Assembly: GCA_026390555.1 (NCBI GenBank)
Contig: JAPLFS010000076.1
Coordinates: 17,172 to 81,171, forward strand
DNA from: Pseudomonadota bacterium
GTDB lineage: Bacteria > Bdellovibrionota_C > UBA2361 > OMII01
Reading direction: 5' to 3'
DNA: 64,000 bases
Part shown: one piece after another, positions 55,511-64,000 of the stretch
How the letters are laid out: each line of letters starts with the position of its first letter
Position numbering within the stretch: position 1 is the first letter of the stretch
Translations under genes and position numbers: made by a program
Notes under the pieces: model-generated
The model's input: the letters and a program-made list of their open reading frames with translations, nothing else
What the model was told of the DNA's origin: nothing
Database searches by the model: none

Positions 55511-56835
55511 ACCTCGCTGTTAATCCGCCACTCTCTCACGGGTGAGATCACACCGACCTCGCGTCTATCCGAGCGCACTGAGAAATGAATAGCGCCCTTA
55601 TGATAATCAAATGGGTAGCCGTCGCTACGGTGAACTGCAAGATCGAGCGAAAAAGCCCCATCAAGCAAGCTAGTTCTCTGCAAAGTACACTCTATCTCAC
55701 CAGTACTCTTAAGGGTCGGAATTTTAATACGGTCTATATCCGTATTGGTGCCGAAGATCGGCAGTCCATCACCACGGTTAATTCCGATACCAAACACAAC
55801 GTCACTCTGCTCGGAGTTCATGCGGTATGAGGCCCGTATAGAGATAGAATCATCGGGATGAAAGACCCGTTTCTCCTCCCCCTGAGCATCAAGGAGCTGA
55901 ATCTGCGTAATCTCAACCTCTCGACTCCCCCAACGCGCACTCTCTAGAGCTGCCCCTGTGTCATCGCCAGAGCTTGCCTTTGGCTTACGCTCAACCTCAA
56001 GTAGCCCCTGCTCCTCGCCCTTCTCGATAAAGTGACGGTAAGAATCTATCACGCGCCTTGGGTACCCGCGCTCCTTAACCTCTCCTGCATCTAACCAGAT
56101 CGCCTCATCACACCAACGCTCCACAGCATCAAGGTCGTGCGTTACAAGGATAAGGGTCTTTCCCTCTTTGCGTAGTTCTGCAATCCGATCCTTACACTTG
56201 GCGATAAATCCGGCATCGCCTACCGCCAGAACCTCATCCACCAGCAACACATCGGGATCGGTGTGAATGGCGATACTAAATCCCAGTCGCATAAACATTC
56301 CGGATGAATAGGTGCGAACCGGATCGTCAATAACATGCTCAAGCTCTGCAAACTTTACGATATCGTCAAATCTGCTCTCAATATCTTGGCGGGAGAGTCC
56401 ATGCATCACCCCAGCAAGTAGCAAATTCTCTCGCCCGGTAAAATCGGGGTGAAATCCGGCCCCAAGCTCAATCAAGGCCGCAATCCGGCCTAGCACCGAA
56501 ACTGAGCCGGTATCAGGCTTATAGATCCCAGTTACTAACTTAAGGAAGGTTGATTTACCTGAGCCGTTTCGACCAATCAGACCAACCGAAGCACCCTTTG
56601 GAATGCGTAGCGTCAGATCCTTAATCGCATGTGTTATAGTTCCAGACTCTACGCTAATTTTATTACGACGCCGAAAGATCGAGAGCAGCACGCTCTTGAG
56701 GGTTGTATAACTCGCTCCGGATCGGGTTCTGCGCTGAAAACTCTTTGAAAGATTTACGATATCAACAACGTAATCAACGCTGCTCGCAGCGCTTGCTTGA
56801 GTATCTTCCTGGTTATGAGTCACAGCGTTCCCCAT
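55495..56835 (-). CDS. wzt: ABC polysaccharide exporter ATPase with C-terminal Wzt domain
   Basis: 446 residues. The ABC domain (about 22-265) has Walker A GLIGRNGSGKST (86-96), signature YSSGMFMRLGFS and Walker B DVLLVDEVLAVGD. Residues about 300-446 form a beta-sandwich like the Wzt C-terminal carbohydrate-binding domain, which reads the polymer end before export. That domain suggests export of a terminally capped O-polysaccharide. The hpt gene starts immediately upstream. Confidence 0.93.
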   Translation of the reverse strand: MGNAVTHNQEDTQASAASSVDYVVDIVNLSKSFQRRTRSGASYTTLKSVLLSIFRRRNKISVESGTITHAIKDLTLRIPKGASVGLIGRNGSGKSTFLKLVTGIYKPDTGSVSVLGRIAALIELGAGFHPDFTGRENLLLAGVMHGLSRQDIESRFDDIVKFAELEHVIDDPVRTYSSGMFMRLGFSIAIHTDPDVLLVDEVLAVGDAGFIAKCKDRIAELRKEGKTLILVTHDLDAVERWCDEAIWLDAGEVKERGYPRRVIDSYRHFIEKGEEQGLLEVERKPKASSGDDTGAALESARWGSREVEITQIQLLDAQGEEKRVFHPDDSISIRASYRMNSEQSDVVFGIGINRGDGLPIFGTNTDIDRIKIPTLKSTGEIECTLQRTSLLDGAFSLDLAVHRSDGYPFDYHKGAIHFSVRSDRREVGVISPVREWRINSEVCPCS

Positions 56836-56838
56836 GCT

Positions 56839-57423
56839 CTAGCAGCCCCGCTTAATGATATGAACCGCTGGAAGATTTCTCCACCGTTGCCCATCGTCCA
56901 TACCGTAGCCTACGAACCACTCCGGCCCCTTGTATTCAAATCCGATCCAGCAGGGCACAAAGGAGGGGCGGTCTAGTAGCCGTCGGATTAACACAACGGT
57001 TCGCACATCACGCGCGCCACGCTCCATTAAATCTCTCTCCAGCGCCTCAAGGGTCCTTCCGGAGTCGCACACATCGTCAACGACAAGCACTACCCGTCCC
57101 TTAACAGCCAACCCATCGGCGTACACCGCTACCGAGGCTTTTTGAACACCGGAGGTTTCCGCCTCATACCCCTCGGTTCGAACGGGGGCGATCTCGATTG
57201 ATGTAGGGAACTCCCGCACTAGATCGGCGAAAAAGAACACCCCACCCCTGAGAACCGGGATAACGAGAACATCCGTGTGGGATTCACCCCACACCCGTTG
57301 ACACCAACTGCCGATCTCGGCTCCAAGTGCCTTTATTCGTATGGCTATCTCATTGGCCGAATACTGAATTGCAAAGTTAGCTGGAATCTGACGAGCAGAC
57401 CCGCTATCGTTAAAGCTAATCAC
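56839..57423 (-). CDS. hpt: hypoxanthine phosphoribosyltransferase
   Basis: 194 residues. The PRPP loop VVLVVDDVCDSGRTLEAL (111-128) has both acidic residues. VIPVLRGGVFFFADLVRE (54-71) and a C-terminal YKGPEWFVGYGMDDGQRWRN segment are HPRT features. It salvages hypoxanthine or guanine to IMP/GMP. It is 3 bp before wzt on the same strand and its start is 21 bp from MITE copy C. Confidence 0.93.
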   Translation of the reverse strand: MISFNDSGSARQIPANFAIQYSANEIAIRIKALGAEIGSWCQRVWGESHTDVLVIPVLRGGVFFFADLVREFPTSIEIAPVRTEGYEAETSGVQKASVAVYADGLAVKGRVVLVVDDVCDSGRTLEALERDLMERGARDVRTVVLIRRLLDRPSFVPCWIGFEYKGPEWFVGYGMDDGQRWRNLPAVHIIKRGC

Positions 57424-57444
57424 CGAATAATCCTATAGTATAAG

Positions 57445-57690
57445 TAACTAGTCACCATGTTCCAGAAATATTCTCATACGGTAATGACACTCAATAGCCC
57501 CTCAGGGGCCGATTTGCGGAGCCCGTCCAGCAGCGCAAGCTGCTGGCGCTGCAATGCGGTGGGGGTGAAAACATTAACTGGTCACAAAATCTGCCGTCCC
57601 CGATCAGGGGACGACCAATCGAATTACCTATGAAACTTCGCCGTAATCTCAATAGCTTGAATCGCGACATTAAACTACGGTGACCAGTTA
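57445..57690 (+). repeat. MITE-like dispersed repeat, copy C (longest)
   Basis: 246 bp, starting TAACTAGTCAC and ending GTGACCAGTTA (10 of 11 matching as inverted ends). The inner 116-bp core (57575-57690) has the perfect 11-bp ends. Compared with copy A, one hairpin arm is replaced by about 35 extra bases that form their own CCAGCAGC/GCTGCTGG hairpin. The left end lies 21 bp upstream of the hpt start codon. Confidence 0.85.
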
Positions 57691-57716
57691 CTACTGGATT
57701 TCGCCTAAAAGATGCA

Positions 57717-58232
57717 ATGACGACAACGGCTTGCGCCATTGCCTTGGCACTTGTCGCAACACTTCCCCTAAGTGCTTGCAAGGATTCCGATACTCCTCCA
57801 TTAGACCCAACTCAGATGGTAGACCCAACACCGCTGGATTCCGAACAGGACACTAACCTTTCAGATGGCGACGTACCCGACCTTTCAGATGGCGACGTTC
57901 CCGATGAGAACTCGTTCGGCTCGGTCATTAAAACTATACATGAGAACCTTGAGCGGGCTACAGAACAGGTACGGGAGGCTGTAGGGCCGCACTCCGAGGA
58001 TCTACAAAACCTGACAAAAGATGAGGTAGAGAAGCTCTTTAGGTGGGAGTATCGGGTTAAGGAGCTTTCAATAGCGTTAAGCGCCGAGCAGTTCCAGGAG
58101 GAGCTAGCTAAGTTAGGACTTGAGGGCTGGGAGTGCGTTAGCTTTCTACCGCAGGGCGATAAGACCAGGGTCACCTGCAAGCGGCGCCCCCGTGGGGCTC
58201 TCGCCTACCTTAAATATATTCCGGGGCTATAA
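57717..58232 (+). CDS. lipoprotein with DUF4177-like C-terminus
   Basis: 171 residues. Signal sequence with lipobox LSAC (Cys21). An Asp/Pro-rich linker contains two exact LSDGDVPD repeats (residues about 48-63). The C-terminal 55 residues (FRWEYRVKELSIALSAEQFQ, then LGLEGWECVSFLPQG) resemble the DUF4177 family. Function unknown. The M48 lipoprotein gene follows 15 bp later. Confidence 0.65.
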   Translation: MTTTACAIALALVATLPLSACKDSDTPPLDPTQMVDPTPLDSEQDTNLSDGDVPDLSDGDVPDENSFGSVIKTIHENLERATEQVREAVGPHSEDLQNLTKDEVEKLFRWEYRVKELSIALSAEQFQEELAKLGLEGWECVSFLPQGDKTRVTCKRRPRGALAYLKYIPGL

Positions 58233-58247
58233 ACTATACCGGTCGTT

Positions 58248-59120
58248 ATGCGTGTATGGTTCTCCGTTTCGTTCCTTTTCCTGCTGCTTTTAAGTGCCTG
58301 CGGTCCCGGCCGCTCCGCTATTAAACCAGGCGAGATCCCTTACGGCGAATACGTAACAGCCGAGGATGAGGCTTATGGACTGCAGGTGCTCTCCGTTCTT
58401 AATAAGAGCTATCCGATCGATCGTGATGACCGCAACGTTTGGCGCGTGCGTGACCTAGTGGAGCGACTAGCTAGCGCGGCTAACGCTGGACAGAGCCCCT
58501 GGAACGTATACGTCCTCAAGGGCGATAATGTTGTAAATGCCGCTGCTACTAGGGGAAATTTCGTCTTCGTTTGGACCGGCATGCTCAATACCGCCTATAC
58601 CGATGGCGAGCTTGCAGCGGTATTAGCGCACGAGCTCGGCCACGTACTGGCCGGACATACCCGCCCAACCCCCTATGAAGAGGCGAGCTCTATCGTCTCA
58701 ACAGTGGGTGGTGATGTTGTTGGTAGCGCTGTTGCAAGTCAGCCCGGGTACGCTGGATTGGGCAGAATAGCTGGGGGGCTGGTAACTGAGATGCTCAAGG
58801 CTTTCGTGGTTAATCCGGAATCGCACCGTCAGGAACTTGAGGCTGATCAGATTGGGCTTTTTCTTATGGCGGACGCCGGATTTGATCCGTACGAGGCGTT
58901 AGCACTCTGGTCACGCCTTGAGCAGGAGCATAGCTCTAGCGGAGGCTCCCTACAGTTTTTCTCCTCACATCCAGCAACGGAGGCTCGGCTTGAGGAGCTC
59001 GAAAAGCTCCTACCCGCAGCTATGTTGCGCTATCAAAGCGCTCAGACTTACGGTCACCGTTCATATGCTCCAGCACAGGTTCAGATCCCTGATTCTTTTG
59101 CAATCGAAGAGGGGCGCTAG
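58248..59120 (+). CDS. M48 family zinc metalloprotease lipoprotein
   Basis: 290 residues. A lipobox (LLSACG, Cys18) anchors it to a membrane. The catalytic HExxH lies in LAHELGHVLAGH (about 128-139), and the third ligand Glu is in HRQELEADQIGLFLM (about 196-210). The size and layout are those of BepA/LoiP-like periplasmic proteases that handle misfolded outer-membrane proteins. It lies between a lipoprotein gene and ffh on the same strand. Confidence 0.9.
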   Translation: MRVWFSVSFLFLLLLSACGPGRSAIKPGEIPYGEYVTAEDEAYGLQVLSVLNKSYPIDRDDRNVWRVRDLVERLASAANAGQSPWNVYVLKGDNVVNAAATRGNFVFVWTGMLNTAYTDGELAAVLAHELGHVLAGHTRPTPYEEASSIVSTVGGDVVGSAVASQPGYAGLGRIAGGLVTEMLKAFVVNPESHRQELEADQIGLFLMADAGFDPYEALALWSRLEQEHSSSGGSLQFFSSHPATEARLEELEKLLPAAMLRYQSAQTYGHRSYAPAQVQIPDSFAIEEGR

Positions 59121-59162
59121 AGCCTTGCTTTAAGAGCTTTAATAAACGAAAATTAGCAGTAT

Positions 59163-60536
59163 ATGTTTGATTTCCTACACAACAAGATCGAAAGCGCTCT
59201 GAAAAAAATTCGGGGCCGCAGCTCACTCTCCGCTAGCGACGTTGAAGCCACCATGAAGGAGATTCGTAGCGCCCTACTTGAGGGCGACGTTAACTTCAAA
59301 GTAGCCAAGGATCTCTGCGCCCGTATCACTGAAAAGGCCATAGGCTCCGACATCCTCAGAAGCCTTTCGCCCGACCAACAGATTATAAAGTTAGTACACG
59401 AGGAGTTGACCGCTACGATGGGCGGCGCCGCAGCGGAGCTTGATCTGCGCTCCAGTCCCCCTGTCGTTATCATGCTGGTTGGACTACAGGGATCAGGTAA
59501 AACTACAACGGCGGCAAAGCTAGCACGCCTCCTAAAGGAGTCCTATAAGCGCTCTCCACTCTTAGTTCCTGCGGATGTATACCGCCCTGCGGCAATTGAA
59601 CAACTTAAGACCCTTGGTGCTGCGCTCTCTATCCCTGTTTTTAATTCAACGGTGAGCGATAAGCCGGTTGATATCGCTATCCGTGCCCGTGATTACGCTG
59701 CTAAGAACCTCTGTGACGTTATTATCATAGACACTGCTGGAAGGCTGCAGATTGATACAGCACTTATGGATGAGTTACGGCAGATCTCGGCCGTAATGAA
59801 TCCGAGCGAGACCCTGCTCGTTGCAGATGCTATGACCGGACAGGAATCGGTCAACGTGGCACAGGGCTTCGACCAAACCCTTTCGCTCTCGGGCTTAATC
59901 CTAACGAAGCTTGATGGTGATGCGCGTGGTGGTGCTGCCTTATCTATGCACGCTGTAACGGGAAAGCCTATCAAATTTATCGGTACCGGTGAAAAGTCCG
60001 ACGCGCTAGAGCCCTTTCACCCCGAGCGCATGGCATCTCGCATCCTCGGAATGGGGGATGTTCTCACCCTGATTGAAAAGGCGACTCAGCAGGTCACCCT
60101 TGAAGACTCGCTCGATTTAGAGAAGAAGTTCAAAAAGGATCAGTTCACCTTTGAAGATTTTCTTAATCAGATGCGGATGATTAAGAAGATGGGAAGCATC
60201 TCCTCAATTGCCTCTATGATCCCTGGACTTAACAAGATAGCCAAGCAGATCGACCCAGAGAAGCAGGAGCGCGAGTTTACACGCCTGGAGGCTATTATCC
60301 TCTCGATGACCCATCAGGAGCGGCGCCAGCACGATATTATCGACGGCAGCCGTAGGCGTCGTATCGCCAAGGGCTCCGGTACAACCGTTGAGGATGTAAA
60401 TAAGCTTCTTAAGCAGTTCGTAGAGATGCGAAAGATGATGAAGCAGCTTATGAAGATGGGACCAGGCGCTATGGCTGGGCTGATGGGCGGACAGGGCCTG
60501 GGCGGCCTGGGGGCTATGTTTGGTCGCCGCCGCTAG
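59163..60536 (+). CDS. ffh: signal recognition particle protein Ffh
   Basis: 457 residues. The NG GTPase part shows GLQGSGKTTTAAKLA (about 106-120), DTAGRL and TKLDGDARGG. The C-terminal M domain is methionine-rich (RMIKKMGSI, MRKMMKQLMKMG). Ffh with 4.5S RNA targets nascent membrane proteins; I did not find an ffs gene in the window. rpsP and trmD follow in the classic order. Confidence 0.97.
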   Translation: MFDFLHNKIESALKKIRGRSSLSASDVEATMKEIRSALLEGDVNFKVAKDLCARITEKAIGSDILRSLSPDQQIIKLVHEELTATMGGAAAELDLRSSPPVVIMLVGLQGSGKTTTAAKLARLLKESYKRSPLLVPADVYRPAAIEQLKTLGAALSIPVFNSTVSDKPVDIAIRARDYAAKNLCDVIIIDTAGRLQIDTALMDELRQISAVMNPSETLLVADAMTGQESVNVAQGFDQTLSLSGLILTKLDGDARGGAALSMHAVTGKPIKFIGTGEKSDALEPFHPERMASRILGMGDVLTLIEKATQQVTLEDSLDLEKKFKKDQFTFEDFLNQMRMIKKMGSISSIASMIPGLNKIAKQIDPEKQEREFTRLEAIILSMTHQERRQHDIIDGSRRRRIAKGSGTTVEDVNKLLKQFVEMRKMMKQLMKMGPGAMAGLMGGQGLGGLGAMFGRRR

Positions 60537-60660
60537 CTAATAGATTGATTTTACTCACTACTACTAAGTCTTATCGACCTTGTAGTAACCCTACGTACTA
60601 CGAAACTGGTGAGAGTTTTTAGGGAGATAACGTTGATAACTATCGCTAACCCTCAAACCC

Positions 60661-60688
60661 TTTACCAAAGCAGCCCTTCTGGTATACA
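60661..60688 (+). promoter_or_regulatory. putative promoter of rpsP-trmD
   Basis: TTTACC (60661-60666) and TATACA (60683-60688) are separated by 16 bp, a fair sigma-70-like match, about 58 bp before the GTG start of rpsP in a 210-bp gap after ffh. Confidence 0.4.
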
Positions 60689-60746
60689 GTACGCTTCTAT
60701 TTTTTGTTCGGCTCCATTTTTCTGGTAGCCTTTTAAAGGAGTTACT

Positions 60747-61076
60747 GTGGCAGTTGTACTTCGTCTAGCGCGACTCGGTAAGCATAAATCACCCGCATAT
60801 CGCGTTGTAGCAACCGAGAGACAGAATAAGAGAGACGGTAAGTTTCTTGAAGTTGTGGGTACTTATAATCCCCTTGGTGATCCAGCTCGGGTCTCTCTTA
60901 AAGAGGACCTCATTAAGAAGTGGCTCGGCCTTGGTGCCAAGCCAACAGAGGTGGTTCGTTCTCTTATTAGAAAAACGATCCCTGGTGTGGTTGAGGCCAT
61001 TGAGGCTCACAAGACTAAGAAGACTCTGGCAGCTCGCAAGAATAGAAAGCTACGAGCTGCTGCTCGCGCTAAGTAA
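60747..61076 (+). CDS. rpsP: 30S ribosomal protein S16
   Basis: 109 residues starting at GTG, with an AAAGGAG site 5 nt upstream. MAVVLRLARLGKHKSPAYRVV opens the family and LGLGAKPTEVVRSLIRK follows. The C-terminal tail (KTKKTLAARKNRKLRAAARAK) is long and basic. A strong terminator follows directly. Confidence 0.97.
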   Translation: MAVVLRLARLGKHKSPAYRVVATERQNKRDGKFLEVVGTYNPLGDPARVSLKEDLIKKWLGLGAKPTEVVRSLIRKTIPGVVEAIEAHKTKKTLAARKNRKLRAAARAK

Positions 61077-61104
61077 GCAGGCGATCTGAATTTAGAGATC
61101 TATT

Positions 61105-61142
61105 AGCGGTCGGTTTCTTCAATGAAACGGCCGCTTTTTTTT
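61105..61142 (+). terminator. intrinsic terminator after rpsP
   Basis: AGCGG-CGGTTTC (61105-61117) pairs with GAAACG-CCGCT (61124-61135), followed by eight T residues. Read-through would be needed for trmD unless trmD has its own start signal, so it may act as an attenuator. Confidence 0.85.
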
Positions 61143-61154
61143 GGTATATGCTTT

Positions 61155-61868
61155 GTGTGGAACGTTGAACTCCTAACAATATTTCCCGATATCTTCCAGA
61201 GCTTTCTTAAAACTAGCCTGGTAGGAAAAGCCGTTACGCGTGGGCTTTTAACGGCTACCGTTACAGATATTCGGGATTTCGCTGCGGCACCGCACTACAA
61301 GGTGGATGACTCTCCTTACGGTGGTGGTGCTGGAATGGTGATGCTGCCCGAGCCATTGGTAAAGGCGATCGAGGCTGCTAAGTCACGCCTACCAAACGCG
61401 CCTGTTATTCTACTCTCGCCGGCTGGTCAACGCCTGACCCAAGCCAAGGCTGCTGAACTTTCACAGACCGACTCGATTATCTTTGTATGCGGCCGCTATG
61501 AGGGAGTTGATCAACGGGTGATTGATCTCGTTGTCGATCAGGAGGTCTCTATTGGCGATTTCGTTGTTATGGGCGGCGAAGTTCCTGCAATGCTCGTGAT
61601 CGAGGCCTGTCTTAGGTTACGCCCCGATGTTATTCACAACAGCGAGTCTACGCACCAGGAGTCCTTCTCGCCAGCACTTGGAGATGGAAGCGGCGATGGA
61701 ACCTTAGTAGAGGCGCCGCAATATACCCGCCCCGAGGAGTTTCGTGGACTACGGGTGCCAGATACCCTACTCTCTGGTAATCACGCTTCAATCGCAAAGT
61801 GGCGTTTTTCTGAGGCCAAACTAAAAACAGCGACACTTAAAGCCAGCAAAGAGAAACCGCGTGAGTAA
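61155..61868 (+). CDS. trmD: tRNA (guanine37-N1)-methyltransferase TrmD
   Basis: 237 residues from GTG at 61155. The open frame reaches an ATG at 61122, but that ATG is inside the rpsP terminator stem, and the family N-terminus (VELLTIFPDIF) begins just after the GTG. The SPOUT knot has VDDSPYGGGAGMVMLPEPL, FVCGRYEGVDQRVID and SIGDFVVMGGEVPAM. It methylates G37 and prevents frameshifting. It overlaps the following methyltransferase gene by 8 bp. Confidence 0.95.
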   Translation: MWNVELLTIFPDIFQSFLKTSLVGKAVTRGLLTATVTDIRDFAAAPHYKVDDSPYGGGAGMVMLPEPLVKAIEAAKSRLPNAPVILLSPAGQRLTQAKAAELSQTDSIIFVCGRYEGVDQRVIDLVVDQEVSIGDFVVMGGEVPAMLVIEACLRLRPDVIHNSESTHQESFSPALGDGSGDGTLVEAPQYTRPEEFRGLRVPDTLLSGNHASIAKWRFSEAKLKTATLKASKEKPRE

Positions 61869-62430
61869 CAAAAATTTCAGCCTGAACGTTGCGTTACTGC
61901 ACGACGGGATGGTCGACAAGACCGGTCGTTTAGTTACGACCTCAGTTACCCTAATCGATGTACACGATATCTCGCGCAGCTCTCGCACCTATGGCGCCGA
62001 GGCGCTCTTCGTTGCTCATCCTTCACAGACAATTAGAGCGCTCGTACGTACCATTAAGAAACATTGGGACGGTGATTTCGGTTCTACTTACAATCCAAAC
62101 CGTCAGGATGCGCTCGGTATTCTAGATATAGTTACCGACCTCGATGAAGCGATCATGAAGATTGAGCAACGTAGCGGTAAACTCCCTAAAATCATCGCAA
62201 CCTCAGCACGGGACGGAGATGACCGCATCTCATACCCGGCGATGCAAGAGATATTCTCTACTGAGGGAGGCTCCTATCTTCTGATCTTCGGCACGGGTTG
62301 GGGTATGGGCACGGAGCTGATGGAACGGGCTGATTATGTCCTAAAGCCTATCAACGGCCCCAGTAACTATAACCACCTCTCCGTTCGAGCAGCATGCGCC
62401 ATTATCCTTGACCGCTTACAGGGCGTGTAG
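61861..62430 (+). CDS. SPOUT-like RNA methyltransferase (Methyltrn_RNA_4 type)
   Basis: 189 residues. The C-terminal half has LLIFGTGWGMGTELMERADYVL and PINGPSNYNHLSVRAACAIIL, which form the SAM-binding trefoil knot of this family; the N-terminal half has LIDVHDISRSSRTYGAEALF. The family is often encoded next to trmD and is presumed to modify tRNA or rRNA; the target is not established by sequence. It overlaps the end of trmD by 8 bp. Confidence 0.8.
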   Translation: MSNKNFSLNVALLHDGMVDKTGRLVTTSVTLIDVHDISRSSRTYGAEALFVAHPSQTIRALVRTIKKHWDGDFGSTYNPNRQDALGILDIVTDLDEAIMKIEQRSGKLPKIIATSARDGDDRISYPAMQEIFSTEGGSYLLIFGTGWGMGTELMERADYVLKPINGPSNYNHLSVRAACAIILDRLQGV

Positions 62431-62543
62431 GTAGTGCCGGTTCAAGCGATTTACACGAATTAAAAACAATATTTGAATTACTCCGCACGCTCAGGCAGGA
62501 TAGGCCACGCTAATCTGTCAGTAATATGTAGCTGCGAAAATCT

Positions 62544-63095
62544 ATGCAAAAAATAGAGCGAATCCCACCAGTGCAGGGAACCTTTGAGGAGCGGGTTGCT
62601 AATATAATTGAGACACCCGACGCCATAAAGGCTCAAGATAACCTACGCTCCCTTCTGGATGCAAATGTGCCCACAGAGCAGTTAGCATCGGCGCTCCATA
62701 GGATTCTGGCCGCAAAGAGTACCGTTAGAAGTATCGCTCTCATCACACTTTGCTACCTAAGGGTGTGTGGAGACGATGCCGTTAGAAATGCGGCTAAACT
62801 CATGCTTTTAGAGCCCTACTCTGCTGATAAAGATTCTATCCGGTCGTCCTCCGTTATAGCTCTGATCAATCTACCAACCCACTCAGCAGAGGAGTTAAAG
62901 TTGATCGTCAATCATGTTTGGCATAGATGTCCCTCTATCAGATTGGAGGTACAGAGGGAGCTGCGAAGCTTACATACTGAAAAGATACTAGCTTTAATCG
63001 CTAGCAATCGCCCAAATGTCGCAGCTGGGGACAGGAACGCAAAGGACTTCGAGAACTTCCTTAAGATCTCTATTGGTGCAGTGTTAGGTACCTGA
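62544..63095 (+). CDS. hypothetical helical-repeat-like protein
   Basis: 183 residues, helical, resembling a few HEAT-type repeats (AVRNAAKLMLLEPYSAD, RSSSVIALINLPTHSAEELK). No signal peptide or membrane segment. The pattern recalls the C-terminal part of the pseudokinase at 20016-22253, but I cannot claim homology. Starts 113 bp after the methyltransferase gene and 65 bp before the mgtC-like gene. Confidence 0.5.
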   Translation: MQKIERIPPVQGTFEERVANIIETPDAIKAQDNLRSLLDANVPTEQLASALHRILAAKSTVRSIALITLCYLRVCGDDAVRNAAKLMLLEPYSADKDSIRSSSVIALINLPTHSAEELKLIVNHVWHRCPSIRLEVQRELRSLHTEKILALIASNRPNVAAGDRNAKDFENFLKISIGAVLGT

Positions 63096-63160
63096 CCCAG
63101 TGAATAGTTGCAAATTATGGGATCTTACCGGATCCCTTTCAGAGTGCTACACTCTTAAAC

Positions 63161-63667
63161 ATGGGCTCATATCTTCTCTCAGTTTTTGACACTGGATTTA
63201 ATGCACAGCTTTTAATCGCCGCACTCCTGGGTGGGCTAATAGGGATTGAACGCGAGATCGCGGGCAAAGATCCCAGCATCCGCACCTTTGCTCTAATCTG
63301 CATGGGAAGCTGCATCTTTACTATCCTATCCGTGGATAGCGTTCAGGCCTTTCACTCAGGAGATCCGGGACGTATCGCCGCTCAGATCGTACCAGGTATC
63401 GGTTTTATCGGTGCTGGCACGATCTTTAGATCCAAGCAGGGAGTTTCAGGCTTTACCACCGCAGCTCTTATGTGGGTAACAGCCAGCGTCGGAATGGCGG
63501 TCGGGTTTCACCGCGAAGACCTCGGAGCATCAGCAACGATGATTGCGATCGTAATAACCCTATCTCTGCGAATTATTCACAAATATCTACGCAAACACCG
63601 CAGCAGTAACGGTAACTATAGCGGTAACGATAACGAGAACTCATCTCCTGCGCCGAAGGATGCCTAA
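63161..63667 (+). CDS. MgtC/SapB family membrane protein
   Basis: 168 residues. Four membrane segments with the family signature LLGGLIGIEREIAGKDPSIRT (about 18-38, arginine-glutamate-arginine motif) and PGIGFIGAGTIFRS. The C-terminal 25 residues are Asn/Ser-rich and probably disordered; the Salmonella-type ACT-like C-terminal domain is absent. Such short SapB-type proteins are widespread and of uncertain function; magnesium or membrane-potential homeostasis has been proposed. Confidence 0.9.
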   Translation: MGSYLLSVFDTGFNAQLLIAALLGGLIGIEREIAGKDPSIRTFALICMGSCIFTILSVDSVQAFHSGDPGRIAAQIVPGIGFIGAGTIFRSKQGVSGFTTAALMWVTASVGMAVGFHREDLGASATMIAIVITLSLRIIHKYLRKHRSSNGNYSGNDNENSSPAPKDA

Positions 63668-63919
63668 TCAGCACTCAAGTTACCTCTACGTCCTACCCCT
63701 TCTTGTTAGGAAAAACGGTTCCTCACCAATAAGTGTGGGTGGGAAGCTACTGGATGAGGGCATAACTATGCGCGGCAGTTGGAAGAAAAGCCGGTCGAAG
63801 AATGTAAGATAATGGATGCTGAATCCCTGCGCTGGAACGTGAACCGCTTCCCGTCACCTGCTCCCGCTCCCGCTCCGATAGCGGAAACTTATTTCGAAAA
63901 GAACCGATTAATAGAAGAT
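63668..63919. other. intergenic region before the right-edge gene
   Basis: 252 bp with no protein or RNA gene visible. Near 63862-63879 lies a short run of CCCGCTCC units. It should contain the promoter of the gene starting at 63920. Confidence 0.4.
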
Positions 63920-64000
63920 ATGTTTTGTCATGAAAAGCTCGAAGTCTATCAAAAGTCGGTTGAATTACTGAATAGGTTATTAGTGTTATTCGCCTCCTCC
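63920..64000 (+). CDS. four-helix bundle (23S rRNA IVS-type) protein, partial
   Basis: 27 codons from the ATG at 63920 to the window edge, starting MFCHEKLEVYQKSVELLNRL. The HEKLEVYQ opening is the usual start of the small four-helix bundle family first noted in 23S rRNA intervening sequences. Only the N-terminus is present, so this is a pattern match on a short stretch. No rRNA lies nearby, so it would be a stand-alone member. Confidence 0.65.
   Translation, partial: MFCHEKLEVYQKSVELLNRLLVLFASS

Noticed and set aside
63862..63879. Short CCCGCTCC-type repeat before the right-edge gene
   Set aside because: Only about two and a half units; too short to call a repeat array.

Overview
The window comes from a Gram-negative bacterium with mid-range GC. 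It carries outer-membrane genes (lpxA, fabZ, an OmpH/Skp chaperone, lipoproteins, an O-antigen-type ABC exporter) and a type I-E CRISPR system. The gene set would fit a former deltaproteobacterial or Bdellovibrionota-like lineage, but no feature here settles the taxonomy and that placement is a guess.

Layout. 1-4174 (minus) is the end of a type I-E CRISPR locus: cas3 followed by cas8e (casA/cse1), which runs off the left edge. No array is visible, so it and the remaining cas genes should lie to the left. 4331-19990 is a compact, chromosome-like type IV secretion locus. On the minus strand are a VirD4/DotL-type coupling ATPase and a large membrane partner. On the plus strand are VirB3/TraL-, TraE/VirB8-, TraK/VirB9-, TraB/VirB10- and TraC/VirB4-like proteins, several lipoproteins (one with a probable secretin-N0/DotD-like domain), an SH3 protein, an M23 peptidase and a VirB2/TraA-like pilin. 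No relaxase and none of the F-specific mating-pair proteins are seen. 20016-23459 holds ispG with a downstream membrane pseudokinase.

23777-40920 is largely housekeeping: two orphan genes, tgt-queA, slipin and NfeD, coaBC, an MBL hydrolase, a cell-wall amidase, mutS, a response regulator, rpsA, pnp and rpsO. 41032-43836 is a small accessory island. It is bounded by a duplication of the 3' end of lpxA and holds two AT-richer gene cassettes: a peptidase E-GNAT fusion and a K+-channel-like protein. Each cassette is enclosed by inverted copies of one motif and each has a 163-bp repeat beside it. 43889-45736 is lpxA-fabZ-ompH. 45870-49368 has a TPR-like protein, a degenerate alpha/beta hydrolase and a zinc-ribbon-like protein. 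49355-56835 is a surface-polysaccharide cluster (flippase-like LPTM protein, GT39-like enzyme fused to a discoidin domain, two GT4 enzymes, Wzm/Wzt), followed by hpt. 57717-63667 contains two lipoproteins (one an M48 protease), ffh, rpsP, trmD, a SPOUT-like methyltransferase, a helical-repeat-like protein and an MgtC family protein. A 23S-IVP-type four-helix protein begins at the right edge.

A MITE-like repeat (116-bp core with 11-bp inverted ends, hairpin flanks) occurs three times (24968, 48716, 57445). The two items I rate most unusual are the pared-down F/I-mosaic type IV system and the lpxA-linked cassette island with its repeat architecture.
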